From Nyssa sinensis (Eukaryota > Streptophyta > Magnoliopsida > Cornales > Nyssaceae), in NCBI GenBank assembly GCA_008638375.1, contig CM018048.1, positions 54,723,847 through 54,787,846 on the forward strand: a stretch of 64,000 bases of DNA. The letters are read 5' to 3'. The translations under genes and the position numbers were made by a program. The stretch's first letter is position 1. Each line of letters opens with the position of its first letter. Under the pieces are notes generated by a model. It saw nothing but the letters and a program-made list of their open reading frames with translations, did no database searches and was not told the origin of the DNA. Of the stretch, positions 34,561 through 46,269 are shown piece after piece.

Positions 34561-35029
34561 ACATGTTTAAGCCAACCATTGGACAGCTTCTCCTTTCCAA
34601 CCAAACACCCCCCAAATTCAAATTTCAAATTTTACCCATAAATTAACAGTGTTGGGCAGCTATCTGAATTGGTGGGTTAGGGTCGGACCCAACTCGGTTT
34701 GGCCCAAAATCAAGAACAAAAACTCAGCCACTGCACCGCCTTTTCAGTTTCACCTTGCTCTTTCTTGAATCTGATTTCAATTCAAATATCAAAATGAACC
34801 AAGGGATGCAGCTTCAGTCCACTTACTGTACCTAGGTCAACCTGACCCAACCAAACCAAAAATTTGATCCAACTTAAACCGCTACAATGTCGTCTTCTTC
34901 ATGACAACACCCCCCGAACGACTGAACTCTAGATTTCAGTCTTGATTTCCTTCATTTTTTTCAGACTTCTTTTTAAGCTCAAAACATTTAAAATACTAAA
35001 CTAAATTATCTTGGTGAGTGTTACGTTAT

Positions 35030-35568
35030 TATAACACATGAAATCTCAATGGATTCACATGAAGCCGTGGCCTGGTTGCGACCTACAACTGGGAATTTTT
35101 CCCACAATGCAACTGAATCATGTGGGTTCTTCATTGGATACTCAAGCTCAACAGCATTAATAGATGGCTCATACATATTAAGGTGGGTTTTGACATATTG
35201 GGGATCTGAAATTAAAAAAAAAAAAACGCTGTGATTTGCAAACGCACCTGAATTGCAAGAGAGTTTTGACGGGCAATCTGCAAAGTATTCTGATGATGAT
35301 TTCGTGCGAAAGATTGGGCATGGTGACGAAGGGGACGACCGGAGGTGGTTGCAAGTGAGAGAGAGAAGAGGAAAGAGAGAGGAAAGTGGGTGATGACAGC
35401 GACGGGATGAGAGTGCAAATATGGGGTTCCTGACTGGAGGTGGAATGTGATCGCCGAGGCTGTGGGTGAGATCGCAGGTGATGGTGGTTGTGAGGACCGG
35501 TGTTGGTTGAGGACGGCGAGTTGATCACCGGCGTAAGGGTGGAGACGGGTGTGGTTATGCGGCTGCAA
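35030..35568 (-). pseudogene. F-box gene fragment captured in the retrotransposon
   Basis: From the ATG at 35321 on the - strand the translation is MPNLSHEIIIRILCRLPVKT followed by LLQFRCVCKS, a textbook F-box, the motif that binds SKP1 in SCF ubiquitin ligases. After a T/A-rich interruption (about 35213-35235, perhaps a remnant intron end, TTTAATTTCAG) the reading resumes as DPQYVKTHLNMYEP and continues to about 35030. The phrase DPQYVKTHL is typical of the residues just after plant F-boxes. A C/T-rich leader up to 35568 looks like a 5' UTR. Only the N-terminal part is present. Copy 1 lacks the segment, having a T-rich tract there, so it is an acquisition by copy 2 or its lineage. Confidence 0.75.
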
Positions 35569-35584
35569 GGAAAGGTTGAGGAAG

Positions 35585-35950
35585 AAGAGAGGTTTTTGTT
35601 TTTGTTTTTGTTTTTGTTTTTGTTTTTGTTTTTGTTTTTGTTTTTGTTTTAATTAAAAGTGCTCGAGCTCCTGAGAAAGGCTCAAGCTTTTTGGGACAGA
35701 AATTTAAGAGCTTTGAGGGAAGAAAAAGAGCTCGAGCTTTCTTGAAAAAGCTCGAGCTTTTCGAGGCAGACTGTTTAAACAATTTTTGAGGAAAAAGAGC
35801 TCGAGCTTTTTGGGAGTGCTCGAGCTTCTGCGATGCAAAGCTCGAGCTTTCTTGAAAAGTGCTCGAGCTTTCTGGATCAGAAAAATTTGGAGAAAGAGCA
35901 TGAGAAATGCTCGAGCTTTTTGAAATTGCTCGAGTTTTTTAGACTAGAAA
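35585..35950 (-). repeat. GTTTTT microsatellite and GCTCGAGC cluster of copy 2
   Basis: The (GTTTTT)n run at 35592-35650 and the following series of GCTCGAGC / AAAGCTCGAGC motifs correspond to 2545-2880 in copy 1. Confidence 0.85.
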
Positions 35951-36133
35951 ACAAAAATGACTAAAGAAAGACCCCTTTTTTAAAAAAAAAAAAAAATAAT
36001 AGGAATAAAATAAATACTAAACACTTACAAAAAAATAAAAACTCAATTAAAAACAACAAAAAAAATTTGGGTTTCCTCCCAAAAAAAGAGCTAAGTTTAA
36101 TGTCTTCAGCCAGACACAGCAAAAGGAGAAAAA

Positions 36134-39100
36134 TCAATCAACATAAACTGGGTCTTCAAGATCAATCTCCTCAATCAAATTCCCTTCCTCCACACCCTTA
36201 ATAAACAACTTCAACCTTTCGCCATTAACTTTGAAAGTTTGGCCACTCCAAGGGTTATGAATTTCTACTGCACCATGAGACCAAGATTGAATAACCACAT
36301 ACGGACCATCCCATCTAGATCACAACTTCCTAGGAAACAACCGTAACTTAGAGTTAAACAATCCATACCTTTTGACCGGGCTAAAAGGACTTACGATTAA
36401 TGTGAGAATCATGAAATGCCTTAGTCCGAGCCGTGTAAAGTGCGGGAACTCTCATACGCATCATTCCTAAGCTCCTCTAACTCATTGAGTTGAAGCTTTC
36501 GGTTAGAGCCGGCAACAAGCATATCAAAGTTGACTTCTTAATGGCCCACATGGCCTTATGCTCTAGCTCCACCGGGAGATAGCAAGCTCTACCGAAAACT
36601 AATCGGTAAGGAGACATGCCAATAAGGGTCTTGTAAGCCGTATGATATGCCCACAAAGCATCATTTAAATGCAAAGACCAATCTTTTCGATCGAGCCATA
36701 CCATTTTTTCTAGAATTGACTTAACCTCCCTATTCGACACTTCAACTTGTCCACTAGTTTAGGGATGGTAAGGAGTGGCGACTTTATGAGTGATGGAGTA
36801 TTTTTGAAGCAAGATTGCAAAGGGTCTATTGCAAAAATGAGACCCTCCATCACTAATAATCGCCCGTGGCATACCAAAACGAGAAAATATATTCTCTTAA
36901 ATGAATTTGACCACCACTTTGTGATCATTGGTTCTAGTTGCCACAGCCTCAATCCACTTGGACACGTAATCTACCGCTACCAAAATATACTCAAAGCCAA
37001 ATGACGGTGTAAACGGTCCCATGAAATCAATACCCCTATACATCAAATATCTCAGCAACTAAGATTGGGGTAAGAGGCATCATATCTCTGCGAGACATCG
37101 TCCCCATTTGCTGACACTGAATGCAAGTCTTGCAAAAATTGTGTGCATCCTTGAATAGAGTGGGCCAATAAAACCCATTCTGCAAGACTTTTGCCGCCGT
37201 CTTGCGACCGCTAAAATGGCCACCACAAGCTGAAGAATGACTAGAAAGTAAGAATGTTATGAAACTCACTCTCTGGAACACAACGGCAGATAAGTTGGTC
37301 AGAGCAATACTTAAAGAGCATAGGATCCTCCCAATAGAAAAACTTAACTTGCGAGAAAAATTGGTCTTTGTCCTATTTGGACCATTAGGAAGGAATTCGA
37401 CCGATTGCAAGATAGTTCACAATATGAGCAAACCAAGGAGGTTTCACTAATGACACAGAAAAGAGTTGCTCGTCAGGAAACGAGTCATACAAAGGTTGAG
37501 AGTCACTCGTGTGCTCAACAAGAATATGGGACAGGTGGTCGGCTACGACATTTTCGGAACCTTTCTTGTCCCGAATTTCCAAATGAAACTCTTGAAGCAA
37601 CAAAATCCACCTAATCAATCTCGACTTGGTCTCTTTCTTGGAAAGTAAATGCCGCAAAACAGCATGGTCGGTATAGACAACTACCTTAGAGCCAAGGAGG
37701 TAGGAACGGAACTTATCCAAGGCAAAGACTACAGCGAGCAACTCTTTCTCTGTTTGTGTGTAATTCTACCCTTTGTCCCAAAACAACTACAACTGCATAG
37801 TCGGAGGCATCACACATAATTTCAAAAGGAATGGACCAATTAGGTGGTTGCATGATCGAGGTAGAGGAAAGAGAGTCACGAAGCTTTTTAAAAGCCGCTA
37901 CACACGCACTATCAAAGACAAATGGAGTATCCTTGGCAAGAAGATTGCACAAGGGACTAGAGATCTTACTAAAGTCCTTGATAAATCGACGATAGAAACC
38001 CGCATGTCCTAAAAATGATCGAACTTACTTGACCGTGGTAGGATGCGGAAGCTTAGCAATGAGATGGACTTTGGCCTTGTCGACCTCAATCCCTCTCTTA
38101 GACACAATGTGCCCCAACACAATCCCTTCTTGAACCATAAAATGGCTCTTTTCCCAACTAAGCACAGGATTTGTCTCCTTGCACCCCTTCAAAACTTTGG
38201 CCAAGTTTTAGAGACAATCATCAAATGAAGGGCCAAAAATAGAGAAGTCATCTATGAAGACTTCTAAAAATTTCTTTACCATGTCGGAGAAGATAGACAT
38301 CATGCACCTCTGAAAGGTCGTCGGTGCATTACACAATCCAAAAGGCATGCAGCGATATTCATATCTGCCAAATGGACAAGTGAAAGTGGTCTTTTCCTGA
38401 TCCTCTAGGAAAGACCGCAATTTGGTTATATCCAGAATAACCATCAAGAAAGCAATAATAGCTTTGACCCGCTAACCTCTCCAAGATTTTATCAATGAAT
38501 GGGAGAGGAAAGTGGTCTTTCCGGATCATAGAGTTAAGCTTGCGATAATCAATACAAACTCTCCACCCTGTGGTGGTAGCGCATAGGGACAAGCTCACCC
38601 TTATCACTCTCAACAACAGTGATACCAGACTTCTTTGGTACCACTTGGGTGGGACTTACCCACTTACTATCAGAAATTAGGTAAATAATACCCGCATCTA
38701 GCAATTTGACAACCTCCTTCATGTTGGGATTAAGCCTTCTCTGCATTTCTCGAGATGGCTTTGCATCATCCTCTGAATGAATGCAGGTGCATACAAATAG
38801 AGGGTTCAATCCCTTTCAAATCAGCTACGGACCAACCTATAGCACCTTTGTGCTCTCTAACCTCAAGAAAACGGCACTCTTGCTCACTTGGAAGATTAGA
38901 AGCAATGATAATAGGGAGAGTGTCATCAGGTCCCAAGAATGAATACTTAAGAGTAGCTGAGAGTGGCTTCAACTCAAGCTTTGGAGGCACCTCTAAAGAT
39001 GGAGGAGCAAGAGTGCTCACAAGATTAGGTAGGGGTTCCGCTCTAGACTTCCAAAGAGGATAGTCTATAGAAGGAAGAACAGTCAAGCAATGAATTGACT

Positions 39101-40527
39101 TCTTCAATAGAACCATCAATATCGAAAGCATCACTATCAAAGTAAGTCAAACATCTCTCCAAAGGATCCTCAATCAAGATTTGAGGGAGAGATTCCTCAA
39201 CTATCCCATCAACCACATCCACTGAAAAACAATCCTCCTCATGTGGAGGTTGTTGTGAAGCATTGAAGACATTGAGCCTCACAGTCATATTCCCAAAAGA
39301 AATATCCATCACTTCAGTTCAACAATTAATACATGCATGAGCAGTAGCTAAGAAGAGTCGAACCTAAGATGACGGGAAGCTGACGCTTAGGGTCATGAAC
39401 GGGCTCCATGTCTAAAACTAAGAAATCAACTGGAAAGTAGAATTTGTCTACTTTCACCAAAACATCCTCAATGATCCCACGAGGTATCTTGACGAATCTG
39501 TCAGCTAACTGCAAAGACACCATTGTAGGCTTCAACTCACCTAACTCAAATTGCTTATAGATAGAGTATGGCTAAAATATGGATCATTACCCGGTTTGAA
39601 AAAACCTTGAAGAGCATTAACTTGCTCTTGCACAAACTCTGGATATTGTGGGGCTAAGGGACAGTCTGACACATAATGAGTTGGGCATGAACATAAAGCA
39701 CACACCTCTTAAGTGGTAGGAGCAGAAGTAGAAACTTGTCCCCTAGCCAAAACTTGGTCAAGTTTCCTAGACAACGCCGCAACTTGCTCTTGGACATCCA
39801 CAGGTTGTCCAACTTCATAAATGCCACCGCTTTTAGGGACACTAGAGGAGGTGGGTGGAGCTCTCCAACTTGCTGAGGCATGGTGCTGTAAATTCTCACT
39901 AAGGGTCTCAAAAAGATCCCATGCCTCATCCTGATTCTTGTTAAGGAAAGTCCCTCCACAAGCAGAGTCAATCATTTGACAGTTTTGTTCTGTGATACCG
40001 TCATAAAAACTCTGTACCAACTACCAACGCATGATATCATGATGGGGACACTTCCTATGAAGGTCCAAACATCTCTCCCAAGCTTCATGAAAAGACTCGC
40101 CATCTAGTTGAGTAAAATTTGTGATGGCTCTTCTCATATCAGTTGGTTCTGCCTATAGGAAAGTATTTTTTTAAAAAACTCTTGTTGGAGTTAAGCCCAA
40201 GTTGTTATGGAATTTGTAGGCAAAGAACCGAGCCATTGTTTGGCTCTATCCTTCAATGAAAAAGGGAACAACTTTAACTTAAGAGCATTCTCACTCAGAT
40301 TTTGCACATTGACAGTAGTGCAAAGCTCCAGAAATTCATTCAGATGTTGATATGGGTCCCCATTTGATTTCCCATAAAAAGATGGTAACATCTGAATGGT
40401 TTGGGGTCTAATTTCATAATGCCCAGTTACAGCAGGCATTTGAATACATGAAGGGTTGGTATATGTTGTAAGAACAAAATAAGCCTTAAGAGGACTGTGG
40501 TTGTTGTTGTCCACCATTATCAGCCAT
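36134..40527 (-). pseudogene. Athila-like gag-pol of copy 2, degenerate
   Basis: Gag starts at the ATG at 40527 (MADNG) and soon shifts frame. A retrotransposon gag domain covers 40517-40191 (PSFYGKSNGDPYQHLNEF). Near 39575 the sequence jumps from early gag to just after the protease active site, losing about 0.94 kb that copy 1 has, zinc-knuckle tail and DLGAS included. RT spans about 38809-37950 and has the FIDD catalytic box near 38245. RNase H is at 37741-37390 (VVYTDH, VADHLS). The integrase zinc region is at 37410-37036 (GGHFS ... CKTCIQCQ) and its core and C-terminus at 36952-36134. Numerous stops and frameshifts mean no enzyme can be made. Confidence 0.88.
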
Positions 40528-40929
40528 GTCTAATAGAAATAGGATTTCCTACAACTCCAGACTTAATGGACAAACCACGAAAAGCTCTCAAGGTTCTTTC
40601 TAGCTCAAGGTCTAATTTTTTTAAGTCTGAGTTGCACGAACGGTGACCAAACATAAAATAAATAAACCTTCCCAATCAAGTATACCAACTGTAGCAAAAA
40701 TAAAATGCGAAGAGAAGAGAAAGATTTCACTGTGATCGGTTGCAAAGAAGGTAAAATTTTTCTTCTTTTATTATTTTTTTTTTTTAACAAACCCACGTTT
40801 GCTCTAATTGATTCCGCTTCTCTTTAGCTTTTTATAATTGCTGCACACCAAAGACAAAGAAAAAGAATAATAGCAGTAAATAAAGAATTAAAATAAAAAT
40901 CAACTACTAAATTTTTAACAATTCAACAG
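40528..40929 (-). other. Retrotransposon 5' leader of copy 2
   Basis: Untranslated leader between the primer-binding site and the gag ATG; no feature beyond A/T-rich runs. Confidence 0.6.
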
Positions 40930-40947
40930 TCCTCGGCAATGGCACCA
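40930..40947 (-). promoter_or_regulatory. Primer-binding site of copy 2 (tRNA-Asp type)
   Basis: The - strand reads TGGTGCCATTGCCGAGGA. The complement of plant tRNA-Asp 3' end is TGGCGCCGTTGCCGGGGA; the three differences are C-to-T or G-to-A transitions. It lies five bases from the LTR end. tRNA-Asp priming is known for Athila elements. Confidence 0.8.
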
Positions 40948-40952
40948 AAAAT

Positions 40953-42161
40953 TAATCTATCGTGGAAATCAATCAAATTACCAAACTAAACTACTAGTAT
41001 AGTAGAAAAGTAAGGGTCGAACCCACAAAAATTGTTAATTGTTTAAAAACCAAAGTTGAGATTAATTTTAATTTAAATTCACAAAGAGTGATTGTTTGTT
41101 TATTTTTTTTCTAAAATTAAATGAGAACTATAATTAAAGCAAATATTCAACTGAATTAACGATGAATCAAATTAAAAGAAGATTCCTAGGGTGTTGAATC
41201 CACCACTAATCTTGTAACTAGCTTGTATTAATTCTTGGGCCATTAAATTTGGATGTAAAAGATGTATTTTGGTTACAAGCCTCAATACAATCATCAAGAA
41301 AACTATGCACCAAAACCCTAAGTACGAATCATCTTTGGTCAACACAAATTGTCTACGCTAATTCTAAGGTCATAGTCACAATTTGTTTTCCCTAAGTTAT
41401 GACTCGTCCTACGGTTTTGATGTATGTACAAATATTACTATTGTATAACCACATAAGCAAAATCACAGAAATTGATTATGTGAAATCGAATAACACAGTC
41501 ATTGCATTAATAAAATTTCCAAAGTTATACAATCAACATCCAAAACTAATTAACCCAAAAATAAAATAAAATAAAAAGAAGCAAGATTACTTGACTAGGG
41601 TTTCATCTAAACCCTAGGAATGAGAGAAAGCTTAGCCCATGATGGTGGAAGAGGAGAACACCATAGCCATGGAGTTCTTCATCTTCTTCTTTTTAGACTC
41701 ATCTTCTTCTTCTCCTCCTTTTGTTCCTCCTTCTTCTCTCTTTCAACAGTCAGAATCCCTAAAAATCGGCCTCCTCTCTTCCTCCCCAAGAAAATAAGAA
41801 CTAAGGAAAAAAAATAAGAAAATCTCGTCATTAGACCTTACGGCCCCAAAAAGGTAGGCTAAAGCGCTCCAAATATAGTATGTAATGCTAAAATAGGGCC
41901 CTGATCCACCAACATATGGATCAAGCCTCTCTTCTAACCCATGATCACTTGTTTTTCACTTTTTTTAGCACTTCAAAGCCCAATACTTTTCCTTTTACTC
42001 CAAATCCACCACCAAATCATCAACTTTGTCAAGCTTTCTCTGCAAAAAGATAAAACAAGAATTAACTAGCAAATGCATATAGATTGGAGAAATTAAAATA
42101 ATAAAAGTGCAAGAATATATAGGGTTAACAAAATAAATATGCACTTTTTAACCAGTTATCA
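40953..42161 (-). repeat. 5' LTR of copy 2 (1209 bp)
   Basis: Near-identical to 29896-31101. The inner end on the + strand is TAATCTATCG where the other LTR has TGATCTATCG, a single transition in the terminal dinucleotide. The outer end is CCAGTTATCA. Confidence 0.92.
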
Positions 42162-42166
42162 AGGGG

Positions 42167-42802
42167 CGCACGACTTCGGATTGAGCTACCTCTGGGCTTG
42201 CTGAAGCCCGTTGGTCGGTGGGCACAGCAGTTCACCACTGAGGTCGGCATCATTTGCCGACTACACGCCCCACTCCATATTAGTGACTAGAGTCTCGTCA
42301 CTGCCGAGGAGCGACGGGATATTCATGCACATATCCTGGTATGTCTGTTATTATTGTATTCAACTAAATTTTAACATATCTAATGCCGTAACGTTTTAAC
42401 AATGACATGTTTTACAGGAGAAGTTTGACATCGATCTCGACCTGCCTCATGTCATGAAGGCAGTGCACCGATACTTGGGAGCCCAGTTTCAGGGACTATC
42501 GACATAGGCTCTACATGCACTACGAGGCGGAGGTGGCAACCGGTAGAAAGCCTCGCGATAGACCCTACAGGGGGTGACGGTGAAGGATTGGATGTTACTA
42601 TGCAATCGGTTCGCTAGTAATGCATTCCAAGTAAAAATTGTCAAAATTACTTTTGTTGTATGATAAATCATTGTCATTTATACTAACCTTCTTTGTTTTA
42701 GCCAAGTGTAGGAACTTAGTAAGAAAAATAGCGAGAGCAGAAGCAAGTAAAAGGTGAACCATTGTGGTGGATCACATTCTTTTGTTAGGTATAGGCATGA
42801 GA
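42167..42802 (+). pseudogene. CACTA-associated Transposase_24-type gene, central exons
   Basis: Exons at 42167-42338, 42418-42630 and 42702-42802, separated by short GT-AG introns. The protein runs RIELPLGLLKPVGRWAQQFT, a TAG where Trp is expected, then TAEERRDIHAHIL, KFDIDLDLPHVMKAVHRYLG, DYRHRLYMHYEAEV, VKDWMLLCNRFASNAFQ and KVNHCGGSHSFVRYRHEM. This order is the Transposase_24 (Ptta/En/Spm) domain. There are frameshifts near 42490, 42570 and 42710 and a stop before KVNHCGG. The proteins are thought to be the DNA-binding partner of the CACTA transposase. The copy is dead. Confidence 0.8.
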
Positions 42803-43910
42803 TGCCTCTATACTCTATCAATTTCTTATTGTATATGTATAAGGAAATATAAATATACATATATATATATATATATATTATGGAGTAGTGCAAAAGTGTA
42901 TAAGGTGTATGCAAGTGGGCTGTCAGCCAAGTGTGAGTGTGCCTTGAGGTGTGTGAGTGTGTGTGTTGTATATTATATTATATATATATATATAATACAT
43001 AAAATATCAAGCTAGCAATTAATGTAAAACTGGAAAGAAAATAAAAATCAAAGAAGAAGTCAAAAAAAGGAGGAAGAAAATGAGAAAGAGGAGGCGGTAG
43101 CAAGGTGTGATATATGTATATATACACGCACCTTGTCTGCATTTGAAAAGAAGAGAAAAAGAAGAACATAAAATATCCTTGCAACATTAAATAAAAAGCA
43201 AAAATTAAAAAATATCAGTAGAAGAAAGTTAGGAAATGGAGGAAAAGTATAAAGATGAGAGAGAGGGGGCGGCCAAGTTGGCTATATATATATATACATG
43301 CAGCAAGCATGTATTTTGAAAGAGAAACTGAGAAGCTGAGAAGTCTTTGGAGCATTCAGAAGTGAGAAACAGAAGGAGAAGAAAATTTACTGTATTTCAA
43401 GTTTTGAGTTTTCTGGCTTTTTAATAAACTTGCTTAAAGCTTAGAACAAATTGTATGATTAAATTCTATGAAGAAAATGGAACATGTAGGAAGAAACCGC
43501 ATGAAAAATGATTGAGAAATAAAAGAGATATTAAGGGTTATTGAAAAAATTTTGTTTAGGAAATTTGAAGTTTTAAGGTGTTTTGACGCTTAAATTACTA
43601 TATAAATGTTTTAAAACACATTTTAGGATGATTAGAAGTGAATTTAGGCTTTAAAAGGATGAAAAAATGGAGAGAAAAAAGATGAAAAATATAGCAGTTC
43701 CGGTCACCGTGGCCGGAGAAGGTGACCGGAGCTGCTAGATTGTGGCCGAAAATACGTGAGGAGAAGAAGAGGGAACGGGCTGGGCCTTGGGCTAGGTCAC
43801 GAGCCTGGGCTGGGCGCAGCTAGTGGGCCGTTGAGGCTGCCACACGCTGCACTACTTTAACTGATTCAATTAAAAAAAAAAAAAGAATGGGAAGTAAGCA
43901 CTGTTGGCAA

Positions 43911-43963
43911 GAGTGGAACCTAGGAGGTCGTGGTAGGTGGGGGGCATGCCCACCGCTGTGCCA
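43911..43963 (-). repeat. tRNA-like (SINE-type) promoter boxes inside the LTR-like insertion
   Basis: On the - strand an A box TGGCACAGCGG (43963-43953) is followed by a B box-like GGTTCCACTC (43920-43911). Spacing fits a tRNA-derived SINE or decayed tRNA. It does not fold as a full tRNA to my eye. Confidence 0.4.
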
Positions 43964-45013
43964 CGCACACTTACGTGTATGAGAAGGGCATGATGTGTAT
44001 ATATTATATAATTAGCAAATTTAATTAAATATTAAAGTAATTCCCGATGTCCAAATTGGACATGTAATTAGTGTTTTCTTTACGTAAGGAACATTCTAAA
44101 ACCAATGGTGGGGTCTGTTTTACGAGACAGAACTCCAAAAAATAAAGACACATAAAAGGTGTAAAATGATCGTTTTACCCTTTTTAGTACCGAAGTCCAA
44201 ATTAAAGTCCGTAAAGGTCTAAACAGACTTTCTTCGATATTCTGAACTCAATGATAGAGTCCGTTTTATCCAAATAAGATACTTAAAAATATTAATGTAT
44301 GATATTGACAAATTCTAGAAATTAATACGCCCTTAAGACTTAAAGAGGCTATCAAGATAAGGTAACTAGAATAGAAAGAGATTTAAGTGATAATTAAATC
44401 GAGTGATATTATATAATGTAGCCAGACTTTGAAATGTGATTATAGGAACTTTCAACTAAAGGAAGGATTTTTGAGTAAAAGCCCTTGGATTTTTGAGTAA
44501 AATCTTTCATACCATATTGAGGCGAAATTTTATTATAGATATAAATATTGAACTCTTTTATGATCTATCGACATATGATATCATTCTTCCTTTATAGCCT
44601 TTGTTAAACAGCTTATACTGTATACGTTTTGAATGATCTATTGACAACTATATTGTCTTCTTTGACTTAAGAAAATGTGTTCGTAAGATACTCAAACGCT
44701 ATATGATTTTCTTGCAAATGTTTGAATTGTTTTAACTAAATACCAAATAACTTGGATTTGAGTAATTGAACTGCTATTGATGATTATTGATTTTGGATAT
44801 GATTTTGATACTTTAGATAGAACATTCTTCTATGATTGATCACTATTGAATAGGTTGTGACTTATCAAACCCTACCCACTAGGTATATTGGTGGTGAACC
44901 GGTGTGATAGGGCATATCGAATTAGTCTACCGATCTCAGTCAGCGAGATTCTAATTTGCTGGCCATAAAAGTGAAATATATGAATATTGAATATGAACTA
45001 TGATTGAATATAA

Positions 45014-45150
45014 TTTATCAAACTATGTTATTGAACTTATGATTTGTTGAACTATGATTCATCGAAACTATGTTATTGAACTATGATTTTGATTTATCGA
45101 ACTATGTTATTGAACTATGATTTTGATTTATCGAACTATGTTATTGAATA
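45014..45150 (+). repeat. Short tandem repeats, about 35-bp unit
   Basis: Roughly four units of the type ATCGAACTATGTTATTGAAC plus TATGATTTTGATTT; the last two are nearly identical. Confidence 0.8.
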
Positions 45151-45720
45151 TCGATTTACGATTATCATTGAATTGAGATTTATTGAAAGTGAATTTAATA
45201 CCATTATCTTGTTTGTTATAATTTAAGATAACATATGATATATGATCACTGACATTTCAGTATTGAATTATATAGTAGTTTTGAAACCCTTGGTATGTTA
45301 TGGAATACTCACGAACTGTTGAGCTCATACGAATTTTTATCTAATATATTTCAGGTAAAGATATTGGCAAGGGAATAGCAAGTTCAGTCAGGATAGCCAA
45401 AAGCTTATAAAGCTATGAACCCTTTTTGTATTAGGATTATGCTAGACATGATGTAGTTATTTTTGGTATTTATGGAATGTATATCGAATATGACGTCAGC
45501 AAGTTTTGAGAATTTACATTATGTACTTTTGTAGTCACTATAGAATATATATGAATGACTGATGTTGAATTGTATATTGACGCTTCCGCAATAGAAAAAG
45601 AATTTTATTCCGTTACATTTGATTAAATGGAAATGAGGAAAGTATTGTGATCATTGAAAAAGGCATCGGTGGCCGATCAAGAACCCCTAATCCACATAGG
45701 CCGGATTTCGGGTCGTGACA

Positions 45721-46204
45721 GCCCCATTGAGTTGTGGCACAGGACGCACTACAATCCCGAGAAGGGTTGGACTGGGCCTGAAGCTCAGCGGCTTTATGTA
45801 AGTTGGAAAAGATTTATATACCACTATTACTAATTTAATATTAATCTAAAATATTAAAAGTAGTAACATATATTTATGTTTTTATAGGAGGAGATGGTCG
45901 AGCTGCGTGTTCAGCCGACCCTTGAGGGTGAGCATCCGCCGACCGATGACCAGATACGGGAGACTATTCTGGGTAAGAGGCGCGAATATGTGCGTGGCTT
46001 AAGGAGTGGGATGGAGCCGATGGCATCATCCTCTACCGTCGAGAGCGATGCTAGGTTTCACGCAACCACCCAGAGAGCTGAGGCAACTAAGAAACGGAAT
46101 GCAGAGATGGAGCAGAGGATGATAGAGCTCTAGGAGCACCAGACCCAGCTAGAGGCTCTTGTGTAGACGATCCTCAGTCAGCAGGGAGGCTCTGTTCAGC
46201 CTTG
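45721..46204 (+). pseudogene. CACTA-associated Transposase_24-type gene, last exons
   Basis: Exon 45721-45797 reads PIELWHRTHYNPEKGWTGPE followed by AQRLY. After an 89-90 bp intron, exon 45888-46204 reads EEMVELRVQPTLEGEHPPTD, ETILGKRREYVRGL, a helical segment QRAEATKKRNAEMEQRMIEL and SQQGGSVQPW. Two in-frame TAG codons lie in the last 80 bases. The frame ends at a TAA that overlaps a donor-like GGTAAG. The coiled-coil C-terminus is usual in this family. Confidence 0.75.
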
Positions 46205-46269
46205 GTAAGTTTTTAAAATTATTTACTTTGGTGGATTTATTATTTATAGAAAAGGTTAAGTAAAAAAAA

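Larger units (their letters stand above)
29896..42161 (-). mobile_element. Athila-like Ty3/gypsy LTR retrotransposon, copy 2 (complete ends)
   Basis: A 12,266-bp element on the - strand with two LTRs (40953-42161 as 5', 29896-31101 as 3'), a tRNA-Asp-type primer site, a degenerate gag-pol (40527-36134), an extra 3' ORF (33964-32754) and a polypurine tract. About 1.55 kb of foreign sequence (roughly 34010-35590) lies between pol and the extra ORF and includes an F-box gene fragment. It sits inside a coding exon of a CACTA gene. The host frame is restored if a 5-bp duplication (GAGGG at 29891-29895, AGGGG at 42162-42166) is removed. Those two differ by two transitions. Confidence 0.92.
42803..45720 (-). 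mobile_element. Solo-LTR-like insertion in the CACTA gene (about 2.9 kb)
   Basis: It separates RYRHEM (ending 42802) from PIELWHRTHYN (from 45723), parts that are close together in Transposase_24 proteins. Its right end, read on the - strand, is TGTCACGACCCGAAATCC, a typical LTR start in plant gypsy elements; the left end on the + strand begins TGCCTCTATA, giving TG...CA. No pol sequence, primer site or second LTR was found, so a large solo LTR is the simplest reading. No target duplication is visible at these borders, so the left border is uncertain. It contains a tRNA-like segment (43911-43963) and small tandem repeats (45014-45150). Confidence 0.6.
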
